This document shows, one piece after another, positions 59,254 through 64,000 of a DNA stretch of 64,000 nucleotides. The notes below the pieces were generated by a model. It saw only the letters and a list, made by a program, of their open reading frames with translations. It was not told where the DNA came from and searched no databases. Position numbers and translations under genes: made by a program. This DNA comes from an uncultured Faecalibacterium sp. (GTDB lineage: Bacteria > Bacillota > Clostridia > Oscillospirales > Ruminococcaceae): the NCBI GenBank assembly GCA_937880095.1, contig CALFLK010000013.1, forward strand, positions 248,001-312,000. The letters run 5' to 3'. Every line of letters begins with the position of its first letter. Position 1 is the first letter of the stretch.

Positions 59254-61283
59254 CGTGCAGCCTCCTGTTCCGGCACAAAGCGTGCAATACCGTCGACAGA
59301 TTCCAGCCGGTAAACCGCCTGACCGTTCTGCAAAAATCCTTCCATTTCATCGGTGAACAAGCCCCGGAATTCGTTCCAGAAATCATAGTCTACCACATCC
59401 AGCAGCAACAGCGTACAGCCGTTTTCCTGCATGAAATCATCAATAGTATCGGCGGACAGCGTCAGCGGATAGTCGCCTTCTGTACCAGGCAATACAATGG
59501 TATTATCCCCTCGTGCATGATACAGCGGTACCGATTCCAGTGCATACGCGTAACGGTACCAGCGAGCGCTGTCATCCCACTGGGAAACAAGCAGCACTTT
59601 ATCCCCCGGCTGTGCCACTGCGCTTGCCTGGTCAGCACGCGCCTGAATCAGGCTTTCGGTATACCATGCGGTTTTGTTGCGACCCAAGAAGGTATTCTGT
59701 ACCTGCACAGAACGACCGCAAAGCAACAGCACCACCAGCGATACCGCCGCAAGGCTTACCCCGGCAAAGCGATGTCCGCTGCGCACTGCACAAAACAAAA
59801 CGCACAGCGCACCCAGCAGCCAGAACAGATAGTAGGTGCTCATATAGCGCTCGTACGATACCAGACCCAGACCGTCCGCTTCCGAGAACACATAAACATA
59901 GCAAATCAATTGGAAGAAGTAGTATCCCACAAATCCCAAACCGGATGCCAAACCATAGCAAACCACACGGCGTTTGTTCTTTTGTTCCAGACAGAACGCC
60001 AGCACTAAAATCAAACCAATCGCCAAAATCGTGCGCAGGCCATTGCCAAACACGCTGACCCGGATTCCACGGAAAGCCCCCAGCATTGCAGACAACACTG
60101 CGGCAAACTTTTCGCTGCGGTTGATGCCCAAAAGTTCCTGAATGCCGCAAATCACCATCTCTACGGTGCCCATCTGTGCGGAACCACCTGTATCCGAGCG
60201 GTCAATGCCAAGAGCTGTACCCATGTGTGCTGCCCAGCCGAAATAAGAAATCGCCGCTGCTGCTGTCAGTATAAACAGCACACCAAACAGACGTGTCCAA
60301 GCCTTTGCATCTTTTGGATTGCGGAGAAAATCGCAGGCAAAGTGATCCAGCAGGCATACAAACATCACAACCAGACCCAGCGGCAAACCGACGTCTTTCG
60401 TCAGACCCAGGGTCAAAATGACAAGCGCCGTCTGGAATAGTGCTGCGCCATAGGCACGCCCCATCAAAGGTCCCTTTGCATTGCTGCGGCTCGCAATAAA
60501 CCAAACCGCACAACCACCGGCAGTCAAAAGGCCCAGCATCAAATCCGCATAAGCGGTGGTGTAAGCAACCAGTGTCTGCTGCGGGTACCAGCTCTCGATT
60601 GCAATCGGTGCCAGCACACAGCCCAAAGCGGCAAATACGGCACCACGCACATTTTCCTTGCCCAGAAGCCCCACCATGGCACCAAATACGACAAAATACA
60701 GCGTACCGTAAGCGGCATACATCAGCCAAGGTGTAAACGCCGGTGCCATCCACTGGAACAGGTAGCTCAACACCGGCAAAGCCGCCGGGTAACTGCGCGC
60801 TTCCAGATTGGTTTGCGCGACCATTGTATATAGGGCATCGTTGTTCTTAACGACTTTTGCCGCCGTAGCCCAAAAGCTGAACTCGTCCCACTGGGTGGGC
60901 ATGGGCTGCTGCCATGCCAAAAACAGTGCCAGCAGCAAACTGCCGCCAAACGCAACACACCATGCAGGGGTCAAACATCCCCGCAAACGCTGTTTTGCTG
61001 CATCCGGACCTGCCTGATACAAGGCGTATCCTGTCCAGAGCAATGCACCCAACGCAGCTGCCAGAATGACCCACACGCCGATTTTCAACAGACCGAAACA
61101 GCCCGCCGTACAGGCAGTCAAAATCATGCCGCACAGCACCACCAGCGGCAAAGATGCTGTGGAAGGTTCCGCGGTATTTTCCAGTGCCAGACCTGCTTTT
61201 TTCAGCGTCCAAGGACGCACGGCAAACAGCAGACACAGCGACAACATCGCCAGCCACATCATCAAAAAAGAAGCAAATGCCAT
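59250..61283 (-). CDS. GT-C-type polytopic membrane protein, paralogue 3
   Basis: A 677-residue paralogue: about 12 helices, Asp133-Glu134 in TQWDEFSFWATAAKVV, a second motif with ADLMLGLL, and a C-terminal domain sharing LFTDEMEGFLQNGQAVYRLE with the other two. The start at 61283 has GGGAG 8 bases upstream. It is the first gene of the 22-kb train. Probably a membrane glycosyltransferase. Confidence 0.75.
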   Translation of the reverse strand: MAFASFLMMWLAMLSLCLLFAVRPWTLKKAGLALENTAEPSTASLPLVVLCGMILTACTAGCFGLLKIGVWVILAAALGALLWTGYALYQAGPDAAKQRLRGCLTPAWCVAFGGSLLLALFLAWQQPMPTQWDEFSFWATAAKVVKNNDALYTMVAQTNLEARSYPAALPVLSYLFQWMAPAFTPWLMYAAYGTLYFVVFGAMVGLLGKENVRGAVFAALGCVLAPIAIESWYPQQTLVAYTTAYADLMLGLLTAGGCAVWFIASRSNAKGPLMGRAYGAALFQTALVILTLGLTKDVGLPLGLVVMFVCLLDHFACDFLRNPKDAKAWTRLFGVLFILTAAAAISYFGWAAHMGTALGIDRSDTGGSAQMGTVEMVICGIQELLGINRSEKFAAVLSAMLGAFRGIRVSVFGNGLRTILAIGLILVLAFCLEQKNKRRVVCYGLASGLGFVGYYFFQLICYVYVFSEADGLGLVSYERYMSTYYLFWLLGALCVLFCAVRSGHRFAGVSLAAVSLVVLLLCGRSVQVQNTFLGRNKTAWYTESLIQARADQASAVAQPGDKVLLVSQWDDSARWYRYAYALESVPLYHARGDNTIVLPGTEGDYPLTLSADTIDDFMQENGCTLLLLDVVDYDFWNEFRGLFTDEMEGFLQNGQAVYRLESVDGIARFVPEQEAAR

Positions 61284-61330
61284 TATTTCATCTCCCAGCT
61301 TTGCATATTTCACCATTTTATTGTTGTTTC

Positions 61331-61359
61331 AGTATAGCGGTTTCCGCCTGTTTTTTCAA
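61331..61359 (-). promoter_or_regulatory. Promoter of the 22-kb glycan gene train
   Basis: Minus strand TTGAAA (61354-61359), 17-base spacer, TATACT (61331-61336), about 48 bases before the paralogue-3 start. Confidence 0.7.
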
Positions 61360-61396
61360 CAGCACCCGCTTTTCCTGTTGAAAACTCAGCCGTTGC

Positions 61397-61425
61397 TTTA
61401 CACCCTCTTTTATAAGCGGTATAAT
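61397..61425 (+). promoter_or_regulatory. Divergent promoter of the MBOAT operon
   Basis: TTTACA (61397-61402), 17-base spacer, perfect TATAAT (61420-61425). It is back to back with the glycan-train promoter; 37 bases separate the two -35 boxes. Confidence 0.75.
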
Positions 61426-61470
61426 AAGATGTTAAATTATGCGCTTTGATCGTAAGAAAGGTGTTTTTCT

Positions 61471-63066
61471 ATGACCTTCCAGCATCCCTATTACCTGTTT
61501 TTCCTGCCGCTCACTGCGGCGGTTTATCTCAAATTGCCCAAGCGTGTTCAGACGCCTTTTCTGCTGCTTGCGTCGATGCTGTTCTATGGGCTGAACCTGC
61601 GCACCAGTTATCAGGCAACTTTGCAAAACAGCTCTGCTGCGGTTGCTCTGTTCCATTGCGGTTTGTCGGTTGCACTGGTCGTTGGGCTGGCGCTGTTTGT
61701 CTGGCAGATGGCGCTGCGCATCGCGCGGGCAGAACAACCTCATCGGCACCGATTGCTGACTGGTTCGGTCGTGACGTTGATCGCCACGCTTGCAGTCTTC
61801 AAATACTACAATCTCTCTCCTCTGCCGACCATTTTTGAGGGCACTTTATTGGCGAAGCTGCCGTTCCCGCTGGGCATCAGCTTCTTCACCTTTACCGCCA
61901 TCGGTTATCTGGTGGACGTTGCCCGCAGTGACTGCGAAGCCGAACCCAGTTTGGTGAACACTGCTGTTTTTCTGTATTTCTTTGGTACGGTGACTAGTGG
62001 TCCGATTTGCCGTGGCGGCAAAATTTTGCCACAGCTGCGCACCGAACACCGCTTTGACGAAACACGCACCGTAAACAGCCTACGCCTGTTTGCGGTTGGT
62101 CTGTTCCAGAAAGTAGCCGTTGCCGACGTGCTGGCGCTGGTTGTAAATCAGGTTTTTTCGAAAGAGATGTCCAGCTTTGGCGCACCCATGCTTTTACTGG
62201 CACTGGTGCTGTATACCTTCCAGCTTTACTTTGACTTTTCCGGTTACTCCAACATGGCTTGCGCCAGTGGCGCACTCATGGGCATCGAGCTGCCGGTAAA
62301 CTTCAAAACGCCTTTCTTCGCCACCAATTTTTCCGGCTTCTGGAGCCGTTGGCATATGTCCCTTTCCAGCTGGCTGCAGGATTACATTTTCATGCCGCTG
62401 GCATGGGCAGACGTGCGCAAAACCCCGCTGATTGGCAATCAGCTCGCCAAAAAGTGGGAACATTTCCCGGTGGAACTTTGCGTTTTTCTGGTATTTACTT
62501 TCTCCGGTCTGTGGCACGGTAATACCATGCTGTTCTTTGTGTGGGGTCTATTACAGGCTTCCTACCGCATCGGCGAAGAACTTCTGCATCGCCGCTTCGG
62601 CAAGCCGAAAAAGAAAGGCGTATCCAAGTTTGTGATTTGGCGCAAGCGCATCGTCGTGTTCCTGCTGTGGACCTTCTCCATGCTATTCTTCCGCATCGGC
62701 AGCGGTCCGAATACCGGCAGTCTGTCCGAATGCGGTACTTATCTTTCCGGTCTGCTGCATGGCTGGAGCTTACCCCGCTTTGGGCGTGAGCTGTGGGGTG
62801 CGATTGCATCCGGATTCTATGCCAAGCCCATCATGCAGCTGGGCTGGATCGGTCTTGTAGTGCTGGGGCTTGCCATTGCGTTTTATCTGGACTGGCAGCA
62901 GTTCCACCACTTCAAAGGCAAATCCCCCGACAAGGTTTTGGCAGGGCAGAAACCCGCTGTGCGCTGGGTGCTGTACTATACGCTGGTAATTTGTATTCTG
63001 GCTGGCTTCATTCTGCAAAGCGGCGGATTCGGCAGCGGCATGAACTTTGCATACGCAAACTTTTAA
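61471..63066 (+). CDS. MBOAT-family membrane O-acyltransferase (AlgI/DltB-like)
   Basis: A 531-residue protein with about 11 membrane helices. MBOAT hallmarks: SFFTFTAIGYLVDV, YFDFSGYSNMA, NFSGFWSRWHMSLSSWLQDYIFMPL and the catalytic His in FTFSGLWHGNT. It moves an acyl group (usually acetyl) across the membrane for polysaccharide modification. It lies 12 bases before an SGNH-type partner gene, the same pairing as AlgI-AlgJ/X and related wall O-acetylation systems. Confidence 0.93.
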   Translation: MTFQHPYYLFFLPLTAAVYLKLPKRVQTPFLLLASMLFYGLNLRTSYQATLQNSSAAVALFHCGLSVALVVGLALFVWQMALRIARAEQPHRHRLLTGSVVTLIATLAVFKYYNLSPLPTIFEGTLLAKLPFPLGISFFTFTAIGYLVDVARSDCEAEPSLVNTAVFLYFFGTVTSGPICRGGKILPQLRTEHRFDETRTVNSLRLFAVGLFQKVAVADVLALVVNQVFSKEMSSFGAPMLLLALVLYTFQLYFDFSGYSNMACASGALMGIELPVNFKTPFFATNFSGFWSRWHMSLSSWLQDYIFMPLAWADVRKTPLIGNQLAKKWEHFPVELCVFLVFTFSGLWHGNTMLFFVWGLLQASYRIGEELLHRRFGKPKKKGVSKFVIWRKRIVVFLLWTFSMLFFRIGSGPNTGSLSECGTYLSGLLHGWSLPRFGRELWGAIASGFYAKPIMQLGWIGLVVLGLAIAFYLDWQQFHHFKGKSPDKVLAGQKPAVRWVLYYTLVICILAGFILQSGGFGSGMNFAYANF

Positions 63067-63078
63067 GGAGGCGCACCT

Positions 63079-64000
63079 GTGAAACACATTCTCAAAAAAA
63101 TGGCGCTGGTACTGCTTCCCGTAGCATTGTATCTGTGCTTTTTCGTGGCGTTTGAGCCGAACAATTACTTTAATCTGCGCCCGGTCAGCAGTTCTTCCCA
63201 GCCGGTGGCACGCCTGAATGCGTATCAGGCAAACCCCGGTACCCGCCTGATTCTGGGCGACAGCCGTCTGGCGCATTTTGACATGGATTTGGTCGAGCAA
63301 ACCAGCGGGCGCAGCTGGCAGAACTTAGCGTTCGGCGGTGCATCCCTGCGGGAAAGCATTGACCTTGCCAACTATGTTCTGGACAGCGGTAACCCAGTCG
63401 ATGAGCTGCTTTTGGGACTTTCTTTTTACACCATTAACGGCAAGTACGATACCGACCGTATGAGCACGCTGGAAGATACTCTGCACAACCCGCTGGCATA
63501 TATCCTGAATTTGGAATACAACGTAAACACCATGACCAATTTCACCAACTTTTTGATTTGGTACGGTCAGCGCGCCCGTGGTGAAACTGATTTGACTTGG
63601 ACGCAGGCACAGCAGGAAAGCGAAACCAGCGACTGGACCGATGCGGATTATATTGCTGCTGATGGTACCCGGTACGAGGTACATACCCTGCTGGCAGAAT
63701 ACCCGCCCAAGCTGATGACCAACTGCACTGGCTGGTACGTTAATCAACCCATGCTGGCTGCGCTGGAAGCCCTGCTGGCACGCTGTCAGGCAGAGGGCGT
63801 AAAAGTAACGCTGGTACTGCCCCCCATGGCAGATAACGTACTAAAAGAAGTCTGCGAGCCTTTGGGCATTGATAAGCAGATGGAAACCCTACTGCCTATA
63901 CTGCAAAACTGGGAAAGCCAGTATGGCATTACTCTGCTGGATTACGAGTGGACAAACCGCCCTGTTTTCGATCAGGACAAACAGTTTTTTGATGGGTTCC
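63079..64000 (+). CDS. SGNH/AlgX-like partner of the MBOAT acyltransferase (partial, runs off window)
   Basis: The first 307 codons of a secreted/membrane-anchored protein: N-terminal membrane helix (about 9-26), then an SGNH-type domain with LILGDSRLAHFDMDLVEQTSGRSWQNLAFGG carrying the nucleophile-type GDS block and the Gly/Asn blocks. The window ends at FFDG, just before where the catalytic Asp-x-x-His is expected. Start is GTG with AAGGAGG 7 bases upstream. It would transfer the acyl group onto the polymer outside the cell. Confidence 0.85.
   Translation, partial: MKHILKKMALVLLPVALYLCFFVAFEPNNYFNLRPVSSSSQPVARLNAYQANPGTRLILGDSRLAHFDMDLVEQTSGRSWQNLAFGGASLRESIDLANYVLDSGNPVDELLLGLSFYTINGKYDTDRMSTLEDTLHNPLAYILNLEYNVNTMTNFTNFLIWYGQRARGETDLTWTQAQQESETSDWTDADYIAADGTRYEVHTLLAEYPPKLMTNCTGWYVNQPMLAALEALLARCQAEGVKVTLVLPPMADNVLKEVCEPLGIDKQMETLLPILQNWESQYGITLLDYEWTNRPVFDQDKQFFDGF

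Overview
The window looks like a chromosome segment of a gut-type, low-to-mid G+C Firmicute, most likely an Oscillospirales/Ruminococcaceae member (Faecalibacterium, Gemmiger or Subdoligranulum group). The basis is the Gram-positive S10-spc-alpha order with type-Z S14, a SAM-I riboswitch in front of metK, AGGAGG ribosome binding sites, a class B sortase, a YfhO-type membrane glycosyltransferase, a SpoIIQ-like protein, and promoters of the form TTGNNA-N17-TATAAT. The genus is inferred from gene content only. There are no rRNA genes, CRISPR arrays, phage or insertion sequences.

Layout. 1-5800: start of a ROK-family kinase gene, a small unknown gene, the twin-arginine translocase set (tatB-like, tatA, tatC), ribose-phosphate pyrophosphokinase, and metK behind a SAM-I riboswitch. 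5790-21900: the whole ribosomal superoperon on the minus strand. It runs from a promoter at 21835-21863 through rpsJ to secY-adk-map and a terminator, then restarts at a second strong promoter with infA-rpmJ-rpsM-rpsK-rpsD-rpoA-rplQ. 22000-26500: rqcH (ribosome rescue), a Nif3-like gene, trmK, a DUF1858 protein, a zinc-ribbon protein and tRNA-Leu(CAA). 26550-34800: class B sortase, a 1687-residue secreted surface protein with right-handed beta-helix and InlB-type repeats, a SpoIIQ-like LytM protein and a Bax-inhibitor-1 family protein. 34900-39000: hemW, an S-component-like membrane protein, a Crp/Fnr regulator, a CsbB/GtrB-like glycosyltransferase and a flavin reductase.

39027-61283 is one long minus-strand gene train, about 22 kb, dedicated mainly to a surface glycan. 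It carries legionaminic/sialic-acid-type (nonulosonate) enzymes: a LegB-like dehydratase, LegC-like aminotransferase, PtmE-like CBS nucleotidyltransferase, NeuC/LegG-like epimerase, NeuB/LegI-like synthase and NeuA/LegF-like cytidylyltransferase, plus two Gfo/Idh/MocA oxidoreductases. Interleaved are five large polytopic membrane proteins of GT-C type: YfhO, DUF2142 and three paralogues sharing a D-E-[FY]-S-F-W motif. Each of the three paralogues is translationally coupled to a small downstream membrane protein with one N-terminal and one C-terminal membrane segment around an extracellular beta-rich domain. This triplicated two-gene cassette is the most interesting candidate for an undescribed system here. 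Divergent from it (61471-64000) an MBOAT O-acyltransferase and an SGNH-type partner start a likely polymer O-acylation operon that runs off the window.

How it fits together (inference): the nonulosonate enzymes would make a CMP-activated sugar, the GtrB/CsbB-like enzyme would make a polyprenyl-phosphate sugar, the membrane glycosyltransferases would decorate a wall or lipid-linked polymer on the outer face, and the MBOAT/SGNH pair would acylate it.
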